In this document: positions 7,687 to 16,171 of the stretch, piece after piece | How positions within the stretch are numbered: the stretch's first letter is position 1 | Layout: every line of letters starts with the position of its first letter | Source of the DNA: JALHNI01 sp044226365 | GTDB lineage: Bacteria > Acidobacteriota > Terriglobia > Bryobacterales > Bryobacteraceae | DNA: 64,000 nt | Direction of reading: 5' to 3' | Assembly (NCBI GenBank): GCA_044226365.1 | Contig: JBGAHE010000010.1 | Coordinates: 1 to 64,000 of the forward strand | Position numbers and translations under genes: made by a program | Notes under the pieces: generated by a model | Database searches by the model: none | What the model saw: only the letters and a program-made list of their open reading frames with translations | What the model was told of the DNA's origin: nothing

Positions 7687-9645
7687 TTAGCTTTTCCTCC
7701 GCGTGGGCAGGGCAGACTCGCGGTCGTAGATGATCGTGCAGTTGGGCAAGGCCTGACGGAGTTGGCCGACGCCGGCATCGGTGACCAGCGTGTGATAGAG
7801 GTTCAGCGACTTGAGGCTGGTGAGCTTGGCGAGTTGTGGAACGCCGGCATCGGTGATGTTGCCGGTATCGAGGCTGAGTGTCTCGACGGCCGGCAGACTG
7901 GCGAGGCCTGCGTCGCTGACGCCGGTGTAATCGAGGTTCAAGGCGCGGAGTTGTTTGAGATTCGTGAGCGCGGCGAGGCCCTTGTCGGTGACCCGGGTTT
8001 TGACTGCTTCGAGTCGCTTCAACCTGGTGAGCTGCGAGAGCAGGACGAAGCTCTTATCGGTGAAGCGGCCATAGCTGATGATGAGCTGCTCGAGATTGGT
8101 GAGCGAGGCGACGGCGGTGAGGCCGAGGTCACTGAGGTCTGTGGAGGTGAGGTCGAGTTCGGTGAGCGCGGCGAGGTTACGCAGGGGGCCGAGGCCGGCG
8201 TCGCTGGGGTCGGTGTAGGCGAGGCGGAGCGATTCGAGTGCGGTGAGCTTGGCGATGGCGGCGAGGCCTTCGTCGTTGACCTGGGCGTTGGCGAGGTCGA
8301 GGTGGCGGAGTTGCTGGAGCTGACTGAGGCCGGTGCCGAGGATCGGGGTGTGGTTCAGCGAGAGGCGGCGGAGCTGCGGGAGGGATGCGAGCAGGGCGGC
8401 GCCTTTATCGGTGAGTAAGGTGTGGTTGAGTTCGAGGTGCTCGATGTTCGTGAGTTTGAGTAAGGCCGGAGCACCAAGGTCGCCTAAGTCGGTGTTGTTG
8501 AGGACGAGCTTACGGACTTTGCGCAGCGGGGCGAGATAAGTGAGTTGGGCGTCGGTGATGGGGGTGGACGTGAGATCGATGACGTCGCCTTCGGCGCGTC
8601 CGCCGAGCTTGGTGATCCAGGCGAGGACAGCGGCTTCAGTGGGCGCAGCGGGCTTACTGGTACGCAGGGTAGTGTCGCGGCGGGGGGCGGAGTCAAGGTA
8701 AGTGACACGGCATTCGGCGAGCGAGTCTTTGAGGGAGTCGATGCCGGAGCGAGTGACTTTGGTGTAGCGGAGGTCGAGGTCGCGGAGGCGCTTGAGGGCG
8801 GCGAGTTTGACGAGGCCGGCGTTGGTGATCGGCGAACGGTAGAGGTTGAGTTCTTCGAGTTTGGGCAAGCCGGCGAGGATCGCGGCGCCGTCATCGGAAA
8901 CGGCGGCTCCGAGGAGATTCAGGCGACGGAGGTTTTTGAGACTGGCGAGGTGCTTGACGCCGGCGTCAGTGATTTTGGAGCCGGCGAGGTCGAGCTCTTC
9001 GAGGCCGGTGAGATTGGCGAGCGAGGCGAGGCCACGGTCCGTGAGGAGGACGTCGCGGGCGGAGAGGATCTTGAGGTGTTTGAGGCCGGCGAGGCTGGCG
9101 GCGCCGGTGTCGTCGAGGAGCGAGTAACTCAGTTCGAGTTTCTCGAGATTGACGAAGGGAGCGAGGCCGGTGCCCTTCACCTTGGTTTGCGTGAGGCGCA
9201 TTTCCTTCAGCGAAGTGACGTTAGCGAACTCGAGCAGGCCTTTGTCCTGGACGTTGGTGTTGAAGAGAAAGTGCAGGCTGAAGTTGAGCTTTTCGAGCTT
9301 AGTGAGCGAGGCGAGAGCTTTGAGTTCGTGATTGGCGTCGAGCTTATCGCCGGCGCCGGTGGTGAAGATGGGCGAGGCGAGTTGGAGTTCGCGAAGTTCG
9401 GTGGCGGTGGCGAGGCGCTTGAGTTCGGTGGAGGGCACGGTGGTGCCGACCAGGTCGATGGCCTCGAGGCGGAAGGGCTGACGGGGCAGGTCGGCGAGGT
9501 CGGTGACGACTTGGGGGGAGCCGACGATGCGGACGCGGCCATTGGCGCGCAGGACCCATTCGGCGACGGGGCGGTCGTCGGCGGGTTGCGCCGTCGCCAG
9601 GGACGGCGCGAGCAGAAGCAGACTGAGGAAAAACGAGTGCTTCAC
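7687..9645 (-). CDS. Secreted leucine-rich-repeat protein (long)
   Basis: 652 residues with a signal peptide (MKHSFFLSLLLLAPSLATAQ). Almost the whole chain consists of LRRs with a T-x-[VIL]-[TS]-D-x-G-L signature. The repeats fall in two blocks: about residues 70-305 and 355-640, separated by a linker near SAPRRDTTLRTSKPAAPTE and a short AVLAWITKLGGRAEGDVIDL unit that resembles the start of the neighbouring 312-residue protein. This suggests internal duplication of a smaller LRR unit. Likely periplasmic or surface-exposed; function unknown. It starts 21 nt downstream of the PQQ dehydrogenase stop. Confidence 0.85.
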   Translation of the reverse strand: MKHSFFLSLLLLAPSLATAQPADDRPVAEWVLRANGRVRIVGSPQVVTDLADLPRQPFRLEAIDLVGTTVPSTELKRLATATELRELQLASPIFTTGAGDKLDANHELKALASLTKLEKLNFSLHFLFNTNVQDKGLLEFANVTSLKEMRLTQTKVKGTGLAPFVNLEKLELSYSLLDDTGAASLAGLKHLKILSARDVLLTDRGLASLANLTGLEELDLAGSKITDAGVKHLASLKNLRRLNLLGAAVSDDGAAILAGLPKLEELNLYRSPITNAGLVKLAALKRLRDLDLRYTKVTRSGIDSLKDSLAECRVTYLDSAPRRDTTLRTSKPAAPTEAAVLAWITKLGGRAEGDVIDLTSTPITDAQLTYLAPLRKVRKLVLNNTDLGDLGAPALLKLTNIEHLELNHTLLTDKGAALLASLPQLRRLSLNHTPILGTGLSQLQQLRHLDLANAQVNDEGLAAIAKLTALESLRLAYTDPSDAGLGPLRNLAALTELDLTSTDLSDLGLTAVASLTNLEQLIISYGRFTDKSFVLLSQLTRLKRLEAVKTRVTDKGLAALTNLKQLRALNLDYTGVSDAGLASLPAVETLSLDTGNITDAGVPQLAKLTSLKSLNLYHTLVTDAGVGQLRQALPNCTIIYDRESALPTRRKS

Positions 9646-9666
9646 GAGTTTATGGTAGCGCCGTGA

Positions 9667-11742
9667 TCAGTCCGGGAGCGAGAAGGCGACATAGCTTCCG
9701 CCGGAAGATTTCGCGCCGGCTTTGCCGCCGCCGGCGGCGATGACGATGTACTGCTTGCCGTTGACCTGGTAAGTGGCGGGGGTGGCGTTGCCGGCGGCGG
9801 GAAGGGTGGTTTCCCAGAGCAGCTTACCGGTCTTTTTGTCGAACGCGCGAAACTTTTTGTCGAAGTTCGTGGCGCCGATGAAGAGCAGGCCACCGTCGGT
9901 GACGACGGGTCCGCCGTAGTTTTCGCTGCCGGTGTTTTTGAGGCCCTGGGTGACCAGTTCGGGATATTCGCCGAAGGGGATGGACCAAGCGATGCGGCCT
10001 TTGTTGAGGTCGATGGCGTTGAGCGTGCCCCAGGGGGGCGCGATGGCGGGGTAGCCGTCCGGATCGAGGAACTTGTTGTAACCGTCGGTGGTGTATTTCT
10101 GCTCGATGGGGTTGGGCTGGCCGGTAGCGGGGGCGACGCTTTCGTCGACGCCGTTCAGCACCCAGCGGGCGATGGCACGGTTGGCGGCGGGCGTGAGATT
10201 GGCGAAGCCGGGCATGCGGCCGCGGCCTTCGCGGATGAGGGCTTGGAGCTCACCGATGGTGTAGCTGTCGCCGGTCTTTTCGAGCGAGGGGAACTCGGGC
10301 GGGGCGCCCTTCAGGTCCTGACGATGGCAACTGGCGCAATTCGACTGGTAGAGGACGCGGCCGCTGGGCGGAGCGTCGAGCTTACGGTCCACCATGCGGA
10401 GGATCCAGGCCATCTCGTTGGCGTTGGCGTAGAGCAAGCCGGACTGGGCGTCGAAGGCCGCGCCGCCCCATTCGCCGCCGCCATCGAAGCCGGGGAAGAT
10501 GATGGTGCCTTCCTTGCTGGGCGGCTCGAACTGGCCATTCGAGCGGACCTGGCTGAAGCGCTTGACGGCCGCTTCATGCGCGGCGGGGGTGCGGTTGGTG
10601 AGCATGTCCGCGGTGAGTTTCTGACGGGCGAAGGCGGGCGGAAGCGTGGGCAAGGGTTGCGTGGGCGAGAGGACTTCGCCATCGACGCCGTTGGTGGGCA
10701 CCTTCACTTGCTCGATGGGAAACAGCGGCTTGCCGGTGGTGCGCTCAAAGACAAAGACGTGGCCGGACTTGGTGATCTGGGCGACGGCGTCAACGGACTT
10801 ACCGTCGCGCTTGAGGGTGACGAGGTTGGGCGGGGCTGGGAAGTCGCGGTCCCAGACGTCGTGTTTGACGGCCTGGAAGTGCCAGAGACGCTTGCCCGTG
10901 TTGGCGTCCAAGGCGAGGAGGGTGTTGGCGTAGAGGTTGTCGCCGGCGCGGTTGGATCCATAGAAGTCGAAAGCGGCCGAGCCGGTGGGCACAAAGACGA
11001 TGCCGCGCGGGACGTCGACAGTGATGCCGGACCAGTTGTTGGCGCCGCCGGAGTATTGGTAGGCGTCCTTGGGCCAAGTCTCATAGCCGGGTTCGCCGGG
11101 CTGCGGGATGGTGTGGAAGATCCAGCGCATTTGGCCGGTGCGGGCGTCGAAGGAACGGATGTGGCCGGGCGCGGAGGGGAGGCCTTCGCTGACCAGGACG
11201 CTCATGATGAGTTGGTCGCGATAGAGGGCGGGTGGCGTAGTGGAAGTGATGGTGATGTCGCGGGCGGGGCGGCCGAGGCCTTCGCGAAGGTCGACTTTGC
11301 CGGCCTGCCCAAAGGTCGGGACCAGGCGTCCGGTGTCGGCATTGACGGCGTAGAGCCAGTGGCGGGCCACGATGTAGAGGCGGCGATCGGCGCCATCAGC
11401 CCAGTAAGTGACGCCGCGCGAGCGGGCTTTGCCGATGTTCTGGCGGCCTTCATGCGGGTCAAAGCGCCACTTCTCCTGGCCGGTGGCGGCGTCGACCGCG
11501 ACGACACGAAGTTTGGGGGTGGTGGCGTACATGACGCCGTTGATGACGAGCGGATGGCACTGCATCTCGGAGCCGGGGAAGGCGTCGCCGGTGTCGTAGG
11601 TCCAGGCGACGCGGAGCTTGGAGACGTTGCCGCGATGGATCTGCTTCAGGTGCGAGTAGCGGTCGTTATTGGGCGATCCGCCGTAGACGGCCCAATCGGT
11701 GTTCTGGCCCAGCAGAGTGAGCGAAAGGAGGAACGGAAGCAT
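9667..11742 (-). CDS. PQQ-dependent dehydrogenase with an internal cytochrome c domain
   Basis: 691 residues with a short signal peptide (MLPFLLSLTLLGQ). The first ~450 residues are PQQ-type propeller blades (repeated WxxD/DAxTGxxxW motifs, such as VDAATGQEKWRFDP and LDANTGKRLWHFQ). A haem-binding CASCH motif then appears near residue 470, with MPGF about 40 residues later supplying a likely axial Met. The propeller resumes after it (NAIDLNKGRIAW; FRAFDKKTGKLLWETTLP). So the cytochrome domain is inserted between blades rather than added at an end, an arrangement known in quinoproteins of soil bacteria. It should oxidise an alcohol or sugar in the periplasm and pass electrons to the respiratory chain; substrate unknown. 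Confidence 0.9.
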   Translation of the reverse strand: MLPFLLSLTLLGQNTDWAVYGGSPNNDRYSHLKQIHRGNVSKLRVAWTYDTGDAFPGSEMQCHPLVINGVMYATTPKLRVVAVDAATGQEKWRFDPHEGRQNIGKARSRGVTYWADGADRRLYIVARHWLYAVNADTGRLVPTFGQAGKVDLREGLGRPARDITITSTTPPALYRDQLIMSVLVSEGLPSAPGHIRSFDARTGQMRWIFHTIPQPGEPGYETWPKDAYQYSGGANNWSGITVDVPRGIVFVPTGSAAFDFYGSNRAGDNLYANTLLALDANTGKRLWHFQAVKHDVWDRDFPAPPNLVTLKRDGKSVDAVAQITKSGHVFVFERTTGKPLFPIEQVKVPTNGVDGEVLSPTQPLPTLPPAFARQKLTADMLTNRTPAAHEAAVKRFSQVRSNGQFEPPSKEGTIIFPGFDGGGEWGGAAFDAQSGLLYANANEMAWILRMVDRKLDAPPSGRVLYQSNCASCHRQDLKGAPPEFPSLEKTGDSYTIGELQALIREGRGRMPGFANLTPAANRAIARWVLNGVDESVAPATGQPNPIEQKYTTDGYNKFLDPDGYPAIAPPWGTLNAIDLNKGRIAWSIPFGEYPELVTQGLKNTGSENYGGPVVTDGGLLFIGATNFDKKFRAFDKKTGKLLWETTLPAAGNATPATYQVNGKQYIVIAAGGGKAGAKSSGGSYVAFSLPD

Positions 11743-11763
11743 TCCTCGCCATGATACTGGAAG

Positions 11764-12315
11764 CTAGTCGAGGTTCAGCACCTTCATGAGGGTGCCGGTT
11801 TCGCCCTGGATCTTTTTCTGGAGCATCATGAGGGCGTGAATGAGCTGTTCGGGGCGGGGCGGGCATCCCGGCACGTAGACGTCGACGGGGATGACCTGAT
11901 TGACGGGGATGAGCGCGTAGTTGCTGAAGACGCCGGTGGAGGTGGCGCAGGCGCCCATGGAGATAACCCACTTGGGTTCGGGCATCTGCTGGTACAGGTG
12001 GCGGACGATGGGGGCCATCTTGTTCGAGACGCGGCCGGCGACAACCATGAGGTCGGACTGGCGGGGCGAGCCGCGGAAGACTTCGGCGCCGAAACGGGCG
12101 GCGTCAAAGCGGGAGGCGTTCATGGACATCATTTCGATGGCGCAGCAGGCGAGACCGAAGGACATGGGCCAGATGGAGTTCTTACGCGCCCAGTTGATGG
12201 CCGAATCGACCGTGGTGGTGATGATGCCTTCCGAAGGATCGACGCCTAAGCCGCGTTGATCGGCGCGCGCGAAGAGGTCCTCAGGAGCGGGGCCCAACTG
12301 AATGCGATTTTCCAT
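11764..12315 (-). CDS. nuoB: NADH-quinone oxidoreductase subunit B
   Basis: 183 residues from the ATG at 12315, preferred to the ATG at 12321 because a GGAG site sits 6 nt upstream of it but directly touches the other. The four Cys ligands of Fe-S cluster N2 are all present: C57-C58 (GLACCAIEMM), C123 (SMGACATS) and C151 (VPGCPPRPE). NuoB sits at the junction of the peripheral and membrane arms of complex I and passes electrons to quinone. No other nuo gene is adjacent, which is unusual; the downstream co-directional gene is a PQQ dehydrogenase 21 nt away. Confidence 0.96.
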   Translation of the reverse strand: MENRIQLGPAPEDLFARADQRGLGVDPSEGIITTTVDSAINWARKNSIWPMSFGLACCAIEMMSMNASRFDAARFGAEVFRGSPRQSDLMVVAGRVSNKMAPIVRHLYQQMPEPKWVISMGACATSTGVFSNYALIPVNQVIPVDVYVPGCPPRPEQLIHALMMLQKKIQGETGTLMKVLNLD

Positions 12316-12325
12316 AGACATCTCC

Positions 12326-12339
12326 AGTTTATATAAACT
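12326..12339. promoter_or_regulatory. 14-bp perfect palindrome between divergent nuoB and malQ
   Basis: AGTTTATATAAACT is its own reverse complement and lies in the 30-bp gap between the start codons at 12315 and 12346. It is AT-rich in a GC-rich setting. It could be an operator for a dimeric regulator, or overlapping -10 elements. That it is regulatory is inference. Confidence 0.4.
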
Positions 12340-12345
12340 TGAGGC

Positions 12346-14520
12346 TTGCGAGAGCAGATCCGCTTCCAACCCGCGTCCAGCCTGGCCGACGCCTTGCGAC
12401 ACGCCGCCGAAATTTACGGCCTTGAAACGTCTTATGTCGATAACTGGGGCCAGACCCATGAGGCGGCCGGGGAGGTGCAACAGGGCATCCTGCAGGCGCT
12501 GGGACTGGACGCGACGACGCTCGAAGCGCTGAATGCGGCCGAAGAAGAGCGCTTGTGGCGGAGCTGGAATCAGTTGTTGCCGCCGACGAAGGTGACGGGG
12601 CAGAAGCCGGGGGCGGGGGAACTTAGTCTGCATTTACCGGCGAAATGGCTGCATCATCGCGTGGAAGTGGTGCTGCGGCTGGAAGACGGTCAGTTGGAGC
12701 GGGGCGACTTTGCAGGCGCGTCGATGCCGACACTTGCCGAGGCGTTTCTGCGCGGCGAGCACTTCGTGCAACTGCAGATTCCGATCTACAGCGAATTGCC
12801 GCTGGGCTACCACCAACTGTCGGTGCAGGTAGGCGAGATGTCGGCCAGGATGACGCTGATTGTCGGCCCGGAAAAGGCCTGGAGGCCGGACAACCTGCGC
12901 ACGGTAGGCATGGCGATCAGTGTGTATGGGCTCACGTCCGGGCGCAATTGGGGAGTGGGCGACACCACCGATCTGTTGAATTTCGGCGAGTGGGCGCAGC
13001 GCGAGCTCGGAGTTAGTTTCCTGGGGCTGAACCCGCTGCACGCGATTCACAATCGGTTGCCATTTAACACCAGCCCATATTTGCCGGTGAGCGCATACTT
13101 CCGAAATCCGCTCTATATTGACGTGGAATCGGCGCCGGAATACACCGCAAGCCAGTGGGCGCAGCGGTTAGTGAGTTCGGAAAAGTTTCAGCGCCGGTTG
13201 GCTGAACTGCGGCAGCCGGAGTTTGTGGAGTATGAAGGCGTCTGGAAGCTGAAAAAGACGGTGCTGCGGCTGTTGTACCGCGCGCTGGAACGGCAGAATT
13301 CAGAGCGTAGGAAAGCTTTCGACGCTTACTGCGAGGAAGCGGGCGCGGAGCGGCGGCGGGCGTTTGCGACGTTCTGCGCGCTGGACGAAGCGATCCATCG
13401 CGAGCAGCCGCAGGTGTGGCTTTATACGGACTGGCCGGCGGAATATCAGGATCCGCAATCGGAGAAAGTGGCGGATTTTCGCGAGAAACATCGTCGCTCA
13501 ATTCGGTTTTATCTGTATTTACAGTGGGTCCTGGAAGAGCAACTGGCACGTGTGCAGGAGGCACTGAAAGCCGCGGGGATGATGCTGGGTCTGTATCATG
13601 ATCTGGCGTTGGCGAGCGATCGCTTTGGGTTCGATGTCTGGTATGAGCGGAAGGCGTTTGCCGATGGCGTGCGGGTGGGGTCGCCGCCGGATGGGTTCTC
13701 GCCGGAGGGGCAGGATTGGGCGTTTCCGCCGCCCAGCCGTACTTACGCGCTCGAGAATCATTACGCTTCTTTCACGGATTTGATTCGGGCGAATGCGAAG
13801 TCCGGAGGCGCGTTGCGCTTCGATCATGTGATGCGGTTCTTTCGGCTGTACTGGATTCCGGCGCAGTTGACGGCGCGGCAGGGGTCCTATGTGGCGAACG
13901 AGGCGCGGGACCTGTTGCGGATTATTGCGCTCGAGAGTCAGAGGGGAAAATTTCTCGTAATTGGTGAGGATTTAGGCACAGTTACGCCGATGATGCGGGA
14001 ATTGTTGGATCAGTTCGGTATTTTAGGCTACCGGTTGTTGATCTTCGAGCGCGACGGAGCGGCGTTCCGCCCTCCGGAACAGTATCCGGAGTTAGCGGCG
14101 GCCTCGGTGACGACGCATGATTTGCCAACGCTGACGGGATTCCTGAGCGGCGCTGATATTGAGGCGCGCAAGGCGGCGGGCTTGCTGCCGGATGAGACGT
14201 CCTATGAGCGGCAGTGGGCGGAGCGGCGTGAGTCGTTGGAGCCTTTGTATGAAGCGCTACACCTGGAAGAAGTGGCCGAGAAAGTGGAGCCGGAGGAGTT
14301 AGTTCGGCGCGTGTTTCATTTTCTGTCGTCGGCGAAGTCGGCGGTGTTCATTATTAACCAGGAAGAGATCACTGGCGAAGAGCATCAACAGAATTTGCCG
14401 GGGAGTACGGCCGAGTATCCGAATTGGCGGCGGAAAATGCGCGTGCCGATCGAGGAGTTGAGCAAGCTGCGGTCGATGACGGAGTGGATGCGCGACGAAT
14501 TGCGGGCGACGGGGCGCTAA
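12346..14520 (+). CDS. malQ: 4-alpha-glucanotransferase (amylomaltase, GH77)
   Basis: 724 residues from a TTG start. The first ~190 residues form the extra N-terminal beta domains seen in longer MalQ proteins. The GH77 catalytic barrel follows, with GISVYGLTSGRNWGVGDTTDL near residue 185-205, SFLGLNPLHAI near 220, GLYHDLALASDRFGFDVW near residue 410-430 (nucleophile Asp region), FDHVMRFFRLYWIP, LVIGEDLGTVTP (acid/base Glu) and VTTHDLPTLTGF (third catalytic Asp). It transfers alpha-1,4-glucan chains and acts with the debranching enzyme at 3.4 kb in glycogen or maltodextrin use. Followed 2 nt later by dtd. Confidence 0.95.
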   Translation: MREQIRFQPASSLADALRHAAEIYGLETSYVDNWGQTHEAAGEVQQGILQALGLDATTLEALNAAEEERLWRSWNQLLPPTKVTGQKPGAGELSLHLPAKWLHHRVEVVLRLEDGQLERGDFAGASMPTLAEAFLRGEHFVQLQIPIYSELPLGYHQLSVQVGEMSARMTLIVGPEKAWRPDNLRTVGMAISVYGLTSGRNWGVGDTTDLLNFGEWAQRELGVSFLGLNPLHAIHNRLPFNTSPYLPVSAYFRNPLYIDVESAPEYTASQWAQRLVSSEKFQRRLAELRQPEFVEYEGVWKLKKTVLRLLYRALERQNSERRKAFDAYCEEAGAERRRAFATFCALDEAIHREQPQVWLYTDWPAEYQDPQSEKVADFREKHRRSIRFYLYLQWVLEEQLARVQEALKAAGMMLGLYHDLALASDRFGFDVWYERKAFADGVRVGSPPDGFSPEGQDWAFPPPSRTYALENHYASFTDLIRANAKSGGALRFDHVMRFFRLYWIPAQLTARQGSYVANEARDLLRIIALESQRGKFLVIGEDLGTVTPMMRELLDQFGILGYRLLIFERDGAAFRPPEQYPELAAASVTTHDLPTLTGFLSGADIEARKAAGLLPDETSYERQWAERRESLEPLYEALHLEEVAEKVEPEELVRRVFHFLSSAKSAVFIINQEEITGEEHQQNLPGSTAEYPNWRRKMRVPIEELSKLRSMTEWMRDELRATGR

Positions 14521-14522
14521 GC

Positions 14523-14972
14523 ATGCGGATGGTGCTGCAGCGGGTGCGCGAAGCACGGGTGGAAGTGGACGGGCAAGTTACGGGGGCCACGGGTCACGGG
14601 TGGTTGATGCTACTGGGAGTGGGACAGGGCGATACCGAAGCCGATGCGGACTATCTGGTGGACAAGACCGTGGGGTTGCGGGCGTTCGAAGATGAGCAGG
14701 GGAAGATGAATCTCGACGTGAAGCAAGTGGGTGGCGGGATCTTAGTTGTTTCGCAATTCACGCTTTACGGAGATTTACGCAAGGGACGTCGTCCTAGTTT
14801 TGACCGGGCGGCGCCACCGGCGGAAGCGAAGCGGTTATATGAGTACTTCCTCAGAAAACTGAAGGAAACAGGCGTGCCTGTAGCAACAGGAATTTTTCGG
14901 GCTGACATGAAGGTGCACCTAGTTAACGATGGGCCTGTCACATTTATCCATGACTCGGCCAAGTCATTTTGA
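14523..14972 (+). CDS. dtd: D-aminoacyl-tRNA deacylase
   Basis: 149 residues, the standard DTD length. Both active-site signatures are visible: SQFT at 77-80 and the cross-subunit GPVT loop at 137-140 (NDGPVTFIH), which confers D-chirality selectivity. It removes D-amino acids from mischarged tRNAs as a cytoplasmic homodimer. The start is 2 nt after the malQ stop, so it is co-transcribed with malQ. Confidence 0.96.
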   Translation: MRMVLQRVREARVEVDGQVTGATGHGWLMLLGVGQGDTEADADYLVDKTVGLRAFEDEQGKMNLDVKQVGGGILVVSQFTLYGDLRKGRRPSFDRAAPPAEAKRLYEYFLRKLKETGVPVATGIFRADMKVHLVNDGPVTFIHDSAKSF

Positions 14973-14998
14973 TACACTAAACTCAAATCTGGCATAGT
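14969..14998 (+). promoter_or_regulatory. Possible sigma-70-like promoter upstream of the small basic protein
   Basis: TTGATA (14969-14974) and CATAGT (14993-14998) are separated by 18 nt, overlapping the dtd stop, about 65 nt before the gene at 15066. The -10 match is only moderate. Confidence 0.3.
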
Positions 14999-15065
14999 CG
15001 AGATAAGCCGGTGTAGGAAGCGGATCGGCAATGCCAGGGACAAATTGAGTTGATGGAGAATTCAG

Positions 15066-15368
15066 ATGGCGAAAAACTTAGGATTGCCGAGTGACCCTGC
15101 TCTACTGGGCGCGTTGTTGGAAGGTTTGCAGATGTCGAGACAGCGTCTCGATGCTCAGATTGCTTCGGTGAAGGCGGCGATCGCCGGTGAACCGGAACCG
15201 GCTCCGGCGGCGGTTGAAGAAGAAGCTCCTGCTGCTGCTCCCCGCAAGGGTAAGAAGGGACGTAAGCCCGGTAGCGGCCGTCGTAAGCTGAGCCCCGCGG
15301 CGCGCAAGGCCATTGCGGCGGCGCAGAAGCGGCGCTGGGAAGAGTTCCGTAAGAAGAACGAGAAGTAA
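15066..15368 (+). CDS. Small basic, histone-like protein
   Basis: 100 residues. Residues 1-40 look helical and amphipathic (LGALLEGLQMSRQRLDAQIASVKAAI). An Ala/Pro/Glu-rich linker follows, then a strongly basic tail with an AT-hook-like RKPGSGRRK segment and a helical KLSPAARKAIAAAQKRRWEEF end. The basic tail suggests nucleic-acid binding, possibly a nucleoid protein; this is inference. It has its own good terminator and a possible promoter, so it is probably monocistronic and well expressed. Confidence 0.75.
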   Translation: MAKNLGLPSDPALLGALLEGLQMSRQRLDAQIASVKAAIAGEPEPAPAAVEEEAPAAAPRKGKKGRKPGSGRRKLSPAARKAIAAAQKRRWEEFRKKNEK

Positions 15369-15388
15369 CGAGATTTAAGCGACGGAAA

Positions 15389-15415
15389 GCCGCGCCCCCC
15401 GGGGCGCGGCTTTTG
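15389..15415 (+). terminator. Strong Rho-independent terminator
   Basis: GCCGCGCC...GGCGCGGC stem (15389 to 15410) with a tight loop, followed by TTTT, 21 nt after the stop of the small basic protein. Confidence 0.85.
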
Positions 15416-15443
15416 TCATTTAGGGGCCCGGTGAGGAGAGAGT

Positions 15444-15830
15444 ATGGCAGCGAAGATTCTGGGGATCGGAACGGATCTGGCGGAGGTGGACCGTATCGAG
15501 CAATCGATTGCACGATTCGGCGATCGCTTCACGGGCCGTATTTATACCCCCGGTGAAATTGCGTATGTGAGCCGGAAAGCGAATCGCGCGGAGCGTTATG
15601 CGGCCCGCTTTGCCGCGAAAGAGGCCGGAATGAAGGCTTTGGGGACGGGATGGAACGGCGGCGTGCGTTGGCAGGACTTCGAAGTGATGAACCTACGCTC
15701 AGGACGTCCCATTCTGAAACTGCATGGTAAGGCGGCGGAGTATGCGGCGGCGATGGGCACGCAACATATTCACCTCTCGCTGACTCATACGGCGACGATG
15801 GCCATGGCGGTGGTGATCTTAGAAGCGTAG
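15444..15830 (+). CDS. acpS: Holo-[acyl-carrier-protein] synthase
   Basis: 128 residues, typical AcpS length. The Mg-binding residues are in place: D11 in GIGTDLAEVDRIE and E60 in RFAAKEAGMKALG. It moves the 4'-phosphopantetheine group from CoA to acyl carrier protein in fatty-acid synthesis. The last 46 nt overlap the convergent minus-strand gene at 15785. Confidence 0.95.
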   Translation: MAAKILGIGTDLAEVDRIEQSIARFGDRFTGRIYTPGEIAYVSRKANRAERYAARFAAKEAGMKALGTGWNGGVRWQDFEVMNLRSGRPILKLHGKAAEYAAAMGTQHIHLSLTHTATMAMAVVILEA

Positions 15831-16171
15831 AGATAGACCCAGCCTTCGCGGTGGGAGCCGTCCGGAAACGTGATGGGCCAGCGGACGCGCTGATACTCTT
15901 CGCCTTCGTAAGCGTCGAGGGCGCGCCATAGGTCAGGGTCACTGAATTGCCAGACTTCGCCAGCGACCGTCTCGTGTGGCTCGACGGCGGGGGCGAGGCC
16001 GGGATACTCCGGATTCACCTGATACAGCCGTCCGTGGATGCGCGCGGGGCCGAGCCATTCGGCTTCGGATTCGAGACGTAAGGCAAACGGATTGGGCTTG
16101 AGACCACGATAGGCACCGCGACGCAAAGTGCCATAAACGAAAAGCAGGTCGCTAACGGGCTCCATATTCAA
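15785..16171 (-). CDS. Gamma-glutamylcyclotransferase-like protein (AIG2/GGCT fold)
   Basis: 128 residues. The FVYGTLRRGAYRG glycine loop near the N-terminus, the AVEPHETVAGEVW segment with the candidate catalytic Glu, and LDAYEGEEYQRV are characteristic of the GGCT/AIG2-like fold. Members form 5-oxoproline from gamma-glutamyl amines; the exact substrate here is unknown. An ATG at 16165 is an equally possible start. Its 3' end overlaps acpS by 46 nt (convergent) and its 5' end overlaps the redoxin gene by up to 20 nt. Confidence 0.85.
   Translation of the reverse strand: MNMEPVSDLLFVYGTLRRGAYRGLKPNPFALRLESEAEWLGPARIHGRLYQVNPEYPGLAPAVEPHETVAGEVWQFSDPDLWRALDAYEGEEYQRVRWPITFPDGSHREGWVYLYASKITTAMAIVAV

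Noticed and set aside
6787..8418. 543-codon plus-strand open frame rich in Glu, Gly and Val
   Set aside because: It is the antisense of the LRR genes. GC-rich codon bias leaves the opposite strand open; composition is low-complexity and no family pattern is present.
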